A stretch of DNA of 64,000 nt from Paenibacillus sp. JJ-223 (lineage in GTDB: Bacteria > Bacillota > Bacilli > Paenibacillales > Paenibacillaceae). The position numbers and the translations under genes were made by a program. Below are positions 1 through 7,369 of the stretch, piece after piece. Every line of letters begins with the position of its first letter. Within the stretch, counting starts at the first letter, position 1. The stretch covers positions 124,001 to 188,000 of the forward strand of contig NZ_CAKMMP010000014.1 in assembly GCF_927798175.1 (NCBI RefSeq), in the 5' to 3' direction. The notes below the pieces were generated by a model. The model saw only the letters and a program-made list of their open reading frames with translations, did not search any database and was not told the DNA's origin.

Positions 1-1026
1 CAAAATCGCTTCATATTTGGACTCATACAGCGCCGGACGAGGGTTGTCGGTCATGCCGCCATCGACTGCAACATATTTGCGCACGCCGGGAATATCCTTG
101 CTCGTACCCACCGTATAGAGGGTCGTTCCCGCTTCGCCGACAATGCTGCGGCCTGGCTCTACCCAGATTTCAGGCACGTCATAACCGATTTGGGCAAAAT
201 GGTTTTTAACCGCATCCGTGATCGCTTTAACATATTGGGAGACTTGAAGCGGAGTGTCTCCGTCGATATAGCGGATCCCGAAACCGCCGCCAAGGTTTAC
301 GACTTTAAACGCAACATTCAGGCGCTCGTACACGCTTGCGGCGAATTCAGCCACGCGTTGAACCGCCATTTGAAAACCTTCCACCTCGAAAATTTGCGAA
401 CCGATATGGGAATGCACGCCAAGCAAAACGAGATTGGATTGCTTCGAGGCCAGCTCGATCGCTTCAAACGCGGTTCCGTTGCCGATATCGAATCCGAATT
501 TGGAGTCGGTTTGGCCTGTGGAAATGTACTCGTGTGTATGTGCTTCCACGCCCGGAGTGACGCGCAGCAAAATGTTCACCTTGCGCCCTTTGTCCGCCGC
601 TACCGCTTGCAAGAGATGCAGTTCGTTGAAATTGTCGACGACGAAACAGCCGATTTCGGCGTCCAGAGCCATCTCGATCTCTTCCAGCGTTTTGTTGTTG
701 CCGTGGAAGTGAATGCGCTCAGCCGGAAAACCTGCTTGCAGTGCAGTGAACAGCTCGCCGTCGGACACAACGTCGAGGGAAAGGCCTTCTTCCGCAGCGA
801 GGGCACACATGGCCATCACGCAGAACGCTTTGCTTGCATAAGCAACCTGGAAGCCCAATCCGGAAGCGCGGAACGCATCCATGTACTCTCTGCAGCGCTG
901 GCGAACAAGCTGCTCATCCACGATGTACAGCGGGGTACCGAACTGTTCTTTCATGACGGTGGTGTCCATGCCCCCGATTTCCAGATGTCCTTGATCATTT
1001 ATTTTACTTGTACCGTGCAAATGCAT
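1..1026 (-). CDS. lysA: Diaminopimelate decarboxylase, 3' end cut by window
   Basis: Last step of lysine biosynthesis: PLP-dependent decarboxylation of meso-diaminopimelate to lysine in the cytoplasm. The N-terminus (MHLHGTSKINDQGHLEIGG) closely matches Bacillus LysA. The PLP lysine sits in YASKAF (about residue 66), followed by HSHIGSQ and the glycine loop GGGFGIRY. 342 codons are present; the C-terminal part with the second substrate-binding Cys lies outside the window. The ATG at 1026 was preferred over an in-frame ATG three codons earlier because GTGAGG is 10 nt upstream of it and only 1 nt from the other. It follows spoVAF, as in B. subtilis. Confidence 0.96.
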   Translation of the reverse strand, partial: MHLHGTSKINDQGHLEIGGMDTTVMKEQFGTPLYIVDEQLVRQRCREYMDAFRASGLGFQVAYASKAFCVMAMCALAAEEGLSLDVVSDGELFTALQAGFPAERIHFHGNNKTLEEIEMALDAEIGCFVVDNFNELHLLQAVAADKGRKVNILLRVTPGVEAHTHEYISTGQTDSKFGFDIGNGTAFEAIELASKQSNLVLLGVHSHIGSQIFEVEGFQMAVQRVAEFAASVYERLNVAFKVVNLGGGFGIRYIDGDTPLQVSQYVKAITDAVKNHFAQIGYDVPEIWVEPGRSIVGEAGTTLYTVGTSKDIPGVRKYVAVDGGMTDNPRPALYESKYEAIL

Positions 1027-1047
1027 ATTTTTCATTCCTCACTTTTA

Positions 1048-1090
1048 TATACTGGAACAGTGACTATTCCAAGGATTTTAAACCAGTATA
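1048..1090. repeat. Inverted repeat between spoVAF and lysA
   Basis: TATACTGG (1048-1055) and CCAGTATA (1083-1090) are perfect 8-bp arms around a 27-nt loop, which itself holds a small GGAA/TTCC pair. There is no T-run in lysA direction, so it is not a classic terminator. It could be a leader hairpin or an operator ahead of lysA. Role unknown. Confidence 0.35.
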
Positions 1091-1128
1091 CCAAATTCGG
1101 AGCAAAGAAAAATGGATTTTTCGGCAAA

Positions 1129-2796
1129 TCATTTGTGTTTTTTACTTTTCCGCAATTCACCATCCGGGTCCTGGGACATTTTGGTGTTGTCCCGCGCCTT
1201 ATTGAAAGATGGTCGTTTCTTGCTTTCCAGAAGTGGCAAGCGGAATAAAAAGTTGCCGAAGGCCTTTGCATTAAACGGTATAAATGGCCACAGATAAGAG
1301 GAATTGTAGGAACGACGAAGCGTCAGCGCAAGAATAAGCAGCGTTGTTCCAACTACTAGGCCCGGCACCTTGAAGATGGCGACGGCCGCCAGCAAAACCA
1401 GCCTGACCAACCTGTTGGCTAGCCCGAGCTCATAACTCGGCGTCGCAAACATGCCGATTGCCGCGATGGCCATGTACAGGACGACCTCATTGACGAAATA
1501 ACCGGTTTTTACGGCAATGTCTCCAATGAGAATGGCTGCGATTAAGCCCATCGCCGACGCTAGCGGCGTCGGCGTATGCACTGCGGCCATCCTCAGTAAG
1601 TCGACCCCCAGCTCGATGAGCAGGAACTGAAGAATGAGCGGCAGCTTGGCGTTCTGCTGCGGGCCGATGAATTCCAGGCCAGGTGGCTTGAGGGACGGTT
1701 CGATGACCATCAGCAACCACAGCGGCAGCAGGAACAAGGAAATCAGAATACCCGCAAAGCGCACCCATCTCAAGTACGTGCCCATAAAGGCCGTTTGCCT
1801 GTTCTCCTCCGCATGTTCGCAAAGGTCGAAAAAGGTCGTCGGCAAAATCATCACGCTGGGCGACGTATCAACAAAGACGACCACCCTGCCTTCGAGCAGA
1901 TGAGAGGCCGTCACATCTGGACGCTCGGAGTAACGAACCAGCGGAAAAGGGTTCCAGCCTTTGTTGATGATCGCCTCCTCCAACTGCTTATCGGCTGCGG
2001 GAATGCCTTCGATGTCAAGCCGCTTGATCTTTTCACGGACGGAATCGACCTGTACTTTGTCCACAATATCGTCGATATACACGACGCAGACGTCGGTCTG
2101 CGTCCTGCGGCCCACCTGCATGAGCTCGAATTTCAATCCGGGGTCGCGTATTCTGCGTCTCACCAAGGTTACGTTGGTTAACAGCGTTTCGGTGAAACCG
2201 TCGCGCGAGCCGCGCACCACCCTTTCCAGTGAAGGCTCTTCCGGAGACCTTACGGGATAATTCCGCGTATCCATTACAAGGGCGGAGCGGTCTCCTTCGA
2301 CAAACATGGCGCTCATGCCCATGAGGACCTTGCTAATGACCTGGCTCATTTTCTCGACCCGCTCGACTTGAATGTGCGGAACGTAACAATCGAAATACGA
2401 TTTGAGTGCATGCCCGGACACTTGGTCCGGCGACAGATACGTCAATCTTTTCAACACCTCAAGCAGAATTTCATCCTTGGCGAACCCGGTCAGCATCAGC
2501 AGCCCGATCTGTTTGCCGCCCATCACCATCTCCCGAAGGTTCACGTCGAACGACTCGCCGAGACCCATGATTTGTTTGAGCGTATATTTGTTGTCGTTCA
2601 TACGCGGGGAAATATCGTCGTTGTTTTGCCAATAATGCACCGATTCCTCGACGCTGTCGGACATTTCATCCTGTTTTTTTTCGAGGTATGCCTTTTCTTC
2701 TTCCTCCTTCCGGATTTCGTAAGGCGATTTGCCCGCCATGTCCCCCGGCAGGCCTTCGACCGTTTCCTGTCCGGTATGATCGGATCTTGTTTCCAT
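1129..2796 (-). CDS. spoVAF: Stage V sporulation protein AF (GerA-family membrane protein)
   Basis: Forespore inner-membrane protein of the GerA/SpoVAF family, expected to act with the SpoVA dipicolinate channel during germination. About 555 aa: a hydrophilic N-terminal half containing the family region (PVRSPEEPSLERVVRGSR, then ETLLTNVTLVRRRI), then several membrane segments after about residue 310, and a basic C-terminal tail. The start at 2796 is chosen because GGAGGAGG lies just before it; a further upstream ATG would place that ribosome site inside the gene. It is the last spoVA gene and is followed by lysA. SpoVAC, AD and AE, which normally separate AB and AF, are absent here. Confidence 0.93.
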   Translation of the reverse strand: METRSDHTGQETVEGLPGDMAGKSPYEIRKEEEEKAYLEKKQDEMSDSVEESVHYWQNNDDISPRMNDNKYTLKQIMGLGESFDVNLREMVMGGKQIGLLMLTGFAKDEILLEVLKRLTYLSPDQVSGHALKSYFDCYVPHIQVERVEKMSQVISKVLMGMSAMFVEGDRSALVMDTRNYPVRSPEEPSLERVVRGSRDGFTETLLTNVTLVRRRIRDPGLKFELMQVGRRTQTDVCVVYIDDIVDKVQVDSVREKIKRLDIEGIPAADKQLEEAIINKGWNPFPLVRYSERPDVTASHLLEGRVVVFVDTSPSVMILPTTFFDLCEHAEENRQTAFMGTYLRWVRFAGILISLFLLPLWLLMVIEPSLKPPGLEFIGPQQNAKLPLILQFLLIELGVDLLRMAAVHTPTPLASAMGLIAAILIGDIAVKTGYFVNEVVLYMAIAAIGMFATPSYELGLANRLVRLVLLAAVAIFKVPGLVVGTTLLILALTLRRSYNSSYLWPFIPFNAKAFGNFLFRLPLLESKKRPSFNKARDNTKMSQDPDGELRKSKKHK

Positions 2797-2823
2797 TCTG
2801 TCCTTCCTCCTCCGCATCGTGAT

Positions 2824-3246
2824 CTAACGCTGATATATAAAAAAGTCAAACAGAGACCCCGTCATCTTGCCCAAAATCATCGCCAGAAGCAAACCGAACA
2901 AATAAGGCTTCATGCCAAGCCGCTTGGCCAGCACCGGAAGCACGTTAAGCACCTCGGTCAGCGCCGCGGCCAACAGGCCGATGAATACGCCGCAGAACAA
3001 GCCGGCAATCGGGCTGAGCAGCATCGCTCCGTTTACTTTCCAATGCCAGAAATCCGCGACCGTGCCAAGCAGGCATCCTCCAATCAAGGCTCCTTCGTAC
3101 CAGTGGCTTTTATCATAAGTTCTCGTCAGCTGAGCAAGCCTCGGAATCATGTCGAGGACCAGAATGAGCGCGATAATCCCGCTGCCGACGGCGATTCCTC
3201 CAGCAACCCCGAGCACGATGCTGATTGCACCATTAAGGACGCTCAT
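2824..3246 (-). CDS. spoVAB: Stage V sporulation protein AB
   Basis: Small integral membrane protein (140 aa, close to the roughly 141 aa of B. subtilis SpoVAB) of the spoVA locus, needed for dipicolinic acid uptake into the forespore. Four or five hydrophobic segments are visible, with conserved PRLAQLTRTY after the first. The start codon overlaps the 3' end of spoVAA by 14 bp, so the two are probably translationally coupled, and spoVAF follows 27 bp downstream. Assigned by length, hydropathy and position; these small membrane proteins have no catalytic motif. Confidence 0.88.
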   Translation of the reverse strand: MSVLNGAISIVLGVAGGIAVGSGIIALILVLDMIPRLAQLTRTYDKSHWYEGALIGGCLLGTVADFWHWKVNGAMLLSPIAGLFCGVFIGLLAAALTEVLNVLPVLAKRLGMKPYLFGLLLAMILGKMTGSLFDFFIYQR

Positions 3247-3889
3247 CGGTGCTCATCTCCCTGTTATCCCGTTCCAACAAACGTTCGCTTTCCTCGATCA
3301 CGACATATTGGTCGACGTTTTGCTGATATAAGAACATCTCGACTTCCAGCGGGGTAGGTTCCTCATTCCACTTTTTCTTGAATAAATGGTTGAAGAAGAC
3401 GGTCATGCCAAAACCGATGCCGAGGGAATAGGCGATCTGAAACAGATACGGATGCTCGTCCCGGGTGCCCGTGAGCATTTCCACAATCCGGATCTGGACC
3501 TCCTGCATGTTCACATCCGCATGAAAATTCATGATGGTCAGGGCCGAACCAAAAAAAAGCAGGATCCAAACCAAAACGAACAATGATTTGGAAGGTTTGC
3601 CGTTCCCTTCGATCACTTCCACCAGGGTGTGACCCGAACCGATGAGCTCGACGTTGGCTTGCGGCAGAACCCGCCGAATTGCCGGAATGACCTGCAAGAC
3701 GTCGATCAGGATCAGATTGCCGTCCATCGGTCCGGGATGCATCAGCTCGAGCTCATGCAATCTCGCCTCCTCCTGTTCCGGTGAAGTAAGCAAATGGGCG
3801 ATATCGCCAAGCGTGACCCCTTTGCCTCTCGGAATGCGAATGCGGCTGCGCAGACGAATGTAGACCGTTGGAGTGGGTGCCAGAGACAT
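3233..3889 (-). CDS. spoVAA: Stage V sporulation protein AA
   Basis: First gene of the spoVA cluster; 218 aa against about 206 in B. subtilis. A soluble N-terminal domain (VYIRLRSRIRIPRGKGVTLG) is followed by two membrane segments (about residues 140-160 and 180-195) and an acidic-basic cytoplasmic tail. The family contributes to the SpoVA dipicolinate channel in the forespore membrane. AAAGGAG lies 8 nt before the ATG at 3889; a GTG three codons upstream is worse placed. It is separated from sigF by about 290 bp with two terminators and a coding remnant, so it has its own promoter. Confidence 0.9.
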   Translation of the reverse strand: MSLAPTPTVYIRLRSRIRIPRGKGVTLGDIAHLLTSPEQEEARLHELELMHPGPMDGNLILIDVLQVIPAIRRVLPQANVELIGSGHTLVEVIEGNGKPSKSLFVLVWILLFFGSALTIMNFHADVNMQEVQIRIVEMLTGTRDEHPYLFQIAYSLGIGFGMTVFFNHLFKKKWNEEPTPLEVEMFLYQQNVDQYVVIEESERLLERDNREMSTDERP

Positions 3890-3979
3890 CCGAAACACTC
3901 CTTTACTGCGTAATTTCGCTTAGTATTTGAAAATCGTGCAAATTTATTACGAAAAGAGAATATTCTCCTTTTATGCATG

Positions 3980-4007
3980 AAAAAAGGCCGGACCGGCAAA
4001 CCGGGCC
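3980..4007 (-). terminator. GC-rich hairpin plus T6
   Basis: On the minus strand GGCCCGG pairs with CCGGCC (one bulge) around a 9-nt loop and is followed immediately by six Ts. It lies 16 nt past the stop of the coding remnant at 4024-4104, and no intact gene precedes it. That makes it look like the surviving terminator of a lost gene; it could also attenuate read-through into spoVAA. Confidence 0.65.
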
Positions 4008-4023
4008 AACCTGCCATTGTCGT

Positions 4024-4104
4024 TCAATCGATCCATGAAACTTTCCAATGACCGTCTTCATTTTGCGTGAATGTGGTTGTGGTAACGTTGCTTTGATCGC
4101 TTAT
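4024..4104 (-). pseudogene. C-terminal coding remnant, 26 codons, no start
   Basis: An open stretch of 26 codons ending TGA reads ISDQSNVTTTTF then TQNEDGHWKVSWID. This has the alternating beta-strand character of the end of a secreted or NTF2-like domain protein, not random sequence. It begins directly after an in-frame TGA, has no start codon or ribosome site, and is followed 16 nt later by a convincing terminator. The likely reading is a decayed gene between sigF and spoVAA. The family is not identified, and chance cannot be excluded for so short a stretch. Confidence 0.4.
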
Positions 4105-4114
4105 TCACATAAAA

Positions 4115-4160
4115 ACTAACAACCTTCCACGCACGTCATATGCGTTAGAAGGTTGTTAGT
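4115..4160 (-). terminator. Terminator of the spoIIA-sigF operon
   Basis: ACTAACAACCTTC and GAAGGTTGTTAGT form a perfect 13-bp stem, followed on the minus strand by TTTTT. It starts about 17 nt past the sigF stop. Confidence 0.9.
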
Positions 4161-4177
4161 TGTCGTTTATTGACGAT

Positions 4178-4933
4178 TCATTGCGCGATCTGGTCGCGAA
4201 TCGATTGCAGTATTTTTTTCTCCAGCCGCGATACCTGAACCTGGGAAATCCCCAGCCTGCTCGCCACTTCAGATTGCGTCTGATCGCGATAATACCTCAG
4301 GTAAACGATCAACCGCTCCCGCTCGCTCAGCCCGCCGATCGCCTCGCTGAGGGCCAGCTTGTCGAACCAGCGTTCCTGCGATTCGTCGGCGATCTGATCC
4401 ATCAATGTGATCGGATCGCCATCGTTTTCGAACACCGTCTCATGAATCGAGGTTGGCGGCTTGTTCGCTTCCTGCGCGAATACCACTTCCTCCGGCGTCA
4501 CGCCCAATTGTTCGGCCACTTCCTTAATCGTGGGCAGCCGATCGAGGTGTTTGGAGAGCTCGTCGCGTTTCTTGCGGACTTTGTTGGCCATCTCCTTCAA
4601 GGAACGGCTGACCTTGAGGGTGCCGTCATCGCGCAGGAATCGCTGAATTTCCCCGATGATCATCGGCACGGCATACGTAGAAAACTTGACGTCATAGCTC
4701 AGATCGAATTTGTCCACCGATTTAAGCAGGCCGATACAGCCGATTTGGAACAGGTCTTCCGGTTCGTACCCCCTGTTCATGAACCGCTGTACAACGGACC
4801 AGACAAGCCGGATATTGCTGTTCACCAGCGTATCCCGGGCGACATGGTCACCCGACTGACTGAGCGCAATCAGCCGTTTGACCTCGGCATCATCCAAGTA
4901 GGCCTGTGAAGATGATTTCACTTCAGCATCCAT
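4178..4933 (-). CDS. sigF: RNA polymerase forespore sigma factor SigF
   Basis: First compartment-specific sigma factor; directs early forespore transcription after septation. 251 aa with region 2 (NIRLVWSVVQRF, EDLFQIGCIGLLKSVDKFD, STYAVPMIIGEIQRFLRDD), region 3 and a region 4 helix-turn-helix (SEVASRLGISQVQVSRLEKKIL). It follows spoIIAB by 11 bp in the classic spoIIAA-spoIIAB-sigF operon and ends at a strong terminator. SpoIIAB holds SigF inactive until SpoIIE dephosphorylates SpoIIAA in the forespore. Confidence 0.97.
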   Translation of the reverse strand: MDAEVKSSSQAYLDDAEVKRLIALSQSGDHVARDTLVNSNIRLVWSVVQRFMNRGYEPEDLFQIGCIGLLKSVDKFDLSYDVKFSTYAVPMIIGEIQRFLRDDGTLKVSRSLKEMANKVRKKRDELSKHLDRLPTIKEVAEQLGVTPEEVVFAQEANKPPTSIHETVFENDGDPITLMDQIADESQERWFDKLALSEAIGGLSERERLIVYLRYYRDQTQSEVASRLGISQVQVSRLEKKILQSIRDQIAQ

Positions 4934-4944
4934 AAGACCAGCTC

Positions 4945-5400
4945 CTAATTAAACAATGCTTTCTTGGATTCAATCCTTTTCATCATCCTGATGGAGGTGC
5001 CCCTGCCGGGCTCGCTGCTGACTTCGAATTCATCCATGAAGTTTTCCATAATCGTGAAGCCCATGCCCGATCGCTCAAGTTCCGGCTTGGACGTGTACAG
5101 CGGTTGTTTGGCCAGTTCGAGATCCTCGATCCCTTGGCCCCGGTCCTCGACGATGATCGTGACCATGTCATCGCGAATCTGCGCCTGAATGGTAACGACG
5201 CCCTCGGGATTGTTGTTGTAGCCGTGAATGATGCTGTTGGTTACAGCTTCCGATATGACCGTCTTCAGGTCGCTAAGCTCGTCCATCGTAGGATCAAGCC
5301 GGGAGATAAAAGCCGCAACGGTCACACGCGCAAACGATTCGTTCTCCGATTTGGCCGCGAACTGCAAATTCATGAAATTTGTACCGTTTCCTTCACTCAT
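4945..5400 (-). CDS. spoIIAB: Anti-sigma F factor and serine kinase SpoIIAB
   Basis: GHKL-type kinase that binds SigF and phosphorylates SpoIIAA. 151 aa with the N-box (VISEAVTNSIIHGYNN), G1 box DRGQGI and G2 box SGMGFTIMENFMDE. The start ATG overlaps the stop of spoIIAA by 4 bp (ATGA), indicating translational coupling that would keep the two partners balanced. Confidence 0.97.
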   Translation of the reverse strand: MSEGNGTNFMNLQFAAKSENESFARVTVAAFISRLDPTMDELSDLKTVISEAVTNSIIHGYNNNPEGVVTIQAQIRDDMVTIIVEDRGQGIEDLELAKQPLYTSKPELERSGMGFTIMENFMDEFEVSSEPGRGTSIRMMKRIESKKALFN

Positions 5401-5750
5401 GAGACGACCTCCAGACCCGAGAGGGCAGTTCCCTCATTTTCGTAAATCGGCATAATCTTGAACAATCCCGACATTTCCAGCAAACGGTACACCGGCGGGT
5501 TCACGTCGCATACCACCATTTTGCCGCCTTTATTTTTAATGAGCTTGTATCTGCCCAAAATGACGCCCAGACCCGAACTGTCCATAAACTGCAGGTCCTT
5601 CAGACTGAGAATCAGATGCTCGCATTGTCTGCGCTGGATGGCCTCATCCATTTGCATCCGGACCAGATCAGCGGTATGGTGATCCAATTCCCCCGATAAG
5701 CGTACGATCAGAACCCCACGGTGATGCTCCATATCCACATGCATGTTCAC
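5397..5750 (-). CDS. spoIIAA: Anti-anti-sigma F factor SpoIIAA
   Basis: STAS-domain protein whose phosphorylation state controls release of SigF from SpoIIAB. 117 aa; the conserved FMDSSGLGVILGRY loop places the phosphorylated serine at about residue 58, the same number as in B. subtilis. The start is GTG at 5750, with a GGGAGGAG site somewhat far upstream (13 nt); an in-frame ATG two codons later is an alternative. First gene of the operon, 164 bp downstream of dacF, with its own candidate SigH promoter. Confidence 0.95.
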   Translation of the reverse strand: MNMHVDMEHHRGVLIVRLSGELDHHTADLVRMQMDEAIQRRQCEHLILSLKDLQFMDSSGLGVILGRYKLIKNKGGKMVVCDVNPPVYRLLEMSGLFKIMPIYENEGTALSGLEVVS

Positions 5751-5783
5751 GTTAGCTCACTCTCCTCCCTGTCATGAACAAGG

Positions 5784-5821
5784 ATTTCTACGCCCTCGAA
5801 GGCTTTTCCTTCCCCACGACA
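5784..5821 (-). promoter_or_regulatory. Candidate SigH promoter and 0A-like box for spoIIA
   Basis: On the minus strand, AGGAAAA (5810-5804) resembles the SigH -35 element and GAAAT (5788-5784) its -10, with a 15-bp spacer. TGTCGTG (5821-5815), a two-mismatch relative of the 0A box TGTCGAA, lies just upstream. The spoIIA operon of B. subtilis is transcribed by SigH and activated by Spo0A. The match is imperfect, so this is a suggestion only. Confidence 0.35.
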
Positions 5822-5914
5822 AAACTAGAAGAAAACCCCTATTTAACTACAAAAAATGTTCCAGTTCATCCAGGAAAAGCAGCAGTCATGCTCTCAAAGG
5901 CTGCCGCCACATAC

Positions 5915-7090
5915 TCAATCGAACAAATTGCTCGTCGTTCGTTTGAACAGCTTCCACCAGCCCGCTTTGTTCACGTCCTGCGGTGCCTTGATGTCAAATT
6001 CCTTAATGACCTCGCTGCCTTGATAAACAACCAGCTTTCCAACGCTTTGCCCGGCCTTGACTGGCGCTTTTATGCTTGGCTGGAGCTGAAGCTCATGCCG
6101 AATTTCCTCGGATTTGCCGCCTTTGCGCATCAGCACGCTGTAATTTTGCGTGGCCTTCAGCGGCAACTGCGCCACTTCGCCCTTTTCGATGTTCAGCTGA
6201 CCGAGCATCTCTCCGCTTTTGTATAGAGGTTTCATCGTATATTGGCTGAACGCATAATCGAACATGGCAGACACTTCGCTATTGCGCGTTTTGGTGTTCG
6301 GCTCGCCAAGCACGACCGCGATCGTGCGCAATCCGTCCTTCGAGGCAGTGGCTGAAAGGCAGAACTTCGCTTCGGACGTATATCCCGTTTTCAATCCGTC
6401 AGCTCCGGAGTAAAACCGAACCAGCTTGTTGGTATTGACGAGCCAAAAGGGCTTCGCCGTATCCTTGCGCAAGTAATCCTGATATGCTCCGGTGTATTTG
6501 GTAATGGAAGGATGCTTAAGCAGCTCCCGGCTCATCAGCGCAATATCGTAAGCGGACGAATGGTGACCTTTGACAGGCAGTCCATTTGGATTGACAAACC
6601 GGGTATCCTTCATGCCAAGCTCTTGAGCCCGATCGTTCATCATCTGCACAAAAGCTTGTTCCGATCCGCCGATCTTCTCGGCGATCGCGACCGAAGCGTC
6701 ATTGCCGGAGGCCATCGCAATCCCTTTCAGCATGTCATCCACGGTCATCTCTTCGCCAGGCTCCAGAAAGATCTGGGACCCGCCCATGGAAGCGGCATAT
6801 TCACTTGTTCTGACCTTGTCGGTCAGCTTCAGCTTGCCTGCATCGACGGCCTCGATCGTCAGCAGCATCGTCATGATTTTGGTAATGCTGGCCGGCGGCA
6901 GTTGGTCATGGCTGTTTTTTTCATAGATGATCGTTCCGGTATCCGCATCCATCAGAATCGCCGAACGCGCCGACGGGGCCAGGTCTGCTCCTTCTGCCGG
7001 TTTGCGCGTTTCTTCGGCGAACACCGAAGAAGTCATAGCGGATAGCAGCATACAAATCGTCATGAACGATGCCATAATTCGTTTCTTCAC
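5915..7090 (-). CDS. dacF: D-alanyl-D-alanine carboxypeptidase DacF
   Basis: Penicillin-binding carboxypeptidase (S11 family) that trims peptide stems of spore cortex peptidoglycan. 391 aa: signal peptide (KKRIMASFMTICMLLSAM, cut near VFAEE), active-site tetrad S-I-T-K in LPPASITKIMTM, SGN in MASGNDASVAI, KTG in DGLKTGYTSEAKFC, then a C-terminal beta domain with an amphipathic end (KAGWWKLFKRTTSNLFD) for membrane anchoring. The GTG at 7090 was chosen for its AAGGAGG site 9 nt upstream. It heads the sigF region as in B. subtilis, and its leader contains a repeat also found upstream of bkdAA. Confidence 0.95.
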   Translation of the reverse strand: MKKRIMASFMTICMLLSAMTSSVFAEETRKPAEGADLAPSARSAILMDADTGTIIYEKNSHDQLPPASITKIMTMLLTIEAVDAGKLKLTDKVRTSEYAASMGGSQIFLEPGEEMTVDDMLKGIAMASGNDASVAIAEKIGGSEQAFVQMMNDRAQELGMKDTRFVNPNGLPVKGHHSSAYDIALMSRELLKHPSITKYTGAYQDYLRKDTAKPFWLVNTNKLVRFYSGADGLKTGYTSEAKFCLSATASKDGLRTIAVVLGEPNTKTRNSEVSAMFDYAFSQYTMKPLYKSGEMLGQLNIEKGEVAQLPLKATQNYSVLMRKGGKSEEIRHELQLQPSIKAPVKAGQSVGKLVVYQGSEVIKEFDIKAPQDVNKAGWWKLFKRTTSNLFD

Positions 7091-7100
7091 AGTGAATAAC

Positions 7101-7178
7101 CTCCTTGAATGACTAGGCTTAGAAGCTGCGACGAAATAAGAGGTACTTTTTTCGCCCCAGTCTCTTACTGCATGTTCC
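7101..7178 (-). repeat. Leader element copy A (upstream of dacF)
   Basis: About 75 bp ending at the dacF ribosome site. It resembles the leader of bkdAA at 19268-19352: both share GTAAGA..CTGG, an AAAGTAC core, ATTTCnTCGC, then GCT-CT-AG-CT and the AAGGAGG. The hairpin is weaker in this copy. Identity is clear over several blocks but includes gaps; aligned by eye. Confidence 0.5.
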
Positions 7179-7271
7179 ATGCAAGTACTGCTAATCATTG
7201 TCGGCGCGTTTACAGCAAATTATTCCATGCAAATCATGTTTTTCCAAACTTTTTCCAGAGCTGAACTCAAC

Positions 7272-7316
7272 AAAAAAACAGCCCATCCCGAAGACATTTT
7301 GCTTGGGGAGGCTGTT
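7272..7316 (-). terminator. Terminator of the PNP gene
   Basis: On the minus strand ACAGCC...GGCTGT closes a longer hairpin and is followed by seven Ts. It lies about 55 bp past the nucleoside phosphorylase stop. Confidence 0.75.
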
Positions 7317-7369
7317 TGCTTGTTTTTTGGAAAGGCTGCGCTTCTTTATCAAGCCAGAGCCTGTGTATA

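Larger units (their letters stand above)
3899..4177. other. sigF-spoVAA intergenic region
   Basis: 279 bp between sigF and spoVAA. In minus-strand order it holds the sigF terminator (4160-4115), a 26-codon coding remnant (4104-4024), a second terminator (4007-3980), a perfect 12-bp palindrome GAGAATATTCTC just below that, and the spoVAA leader. A SigG promoter for spoVAA is expected here. The nearest fit (GCATA with CGTAATA) has a 20-bp spacer, about two too long, so it is not annotated as a promoter. Confidence 0.6.

Noticed and set aside
190..1248. Long plus-strand reading frame opposite lysA
   Set aside because: It is the complement of clear lysA coding sequence, which has PLP and glycine-loop motifs; the plus-strand product has no recognisable domain.
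3930..3975. SigG promoter for spoVAA
   Set aside because: GCATA and CGTAATA are present but their spacing is about 20 bp against the usual 18, and the -10 has a mismatch.
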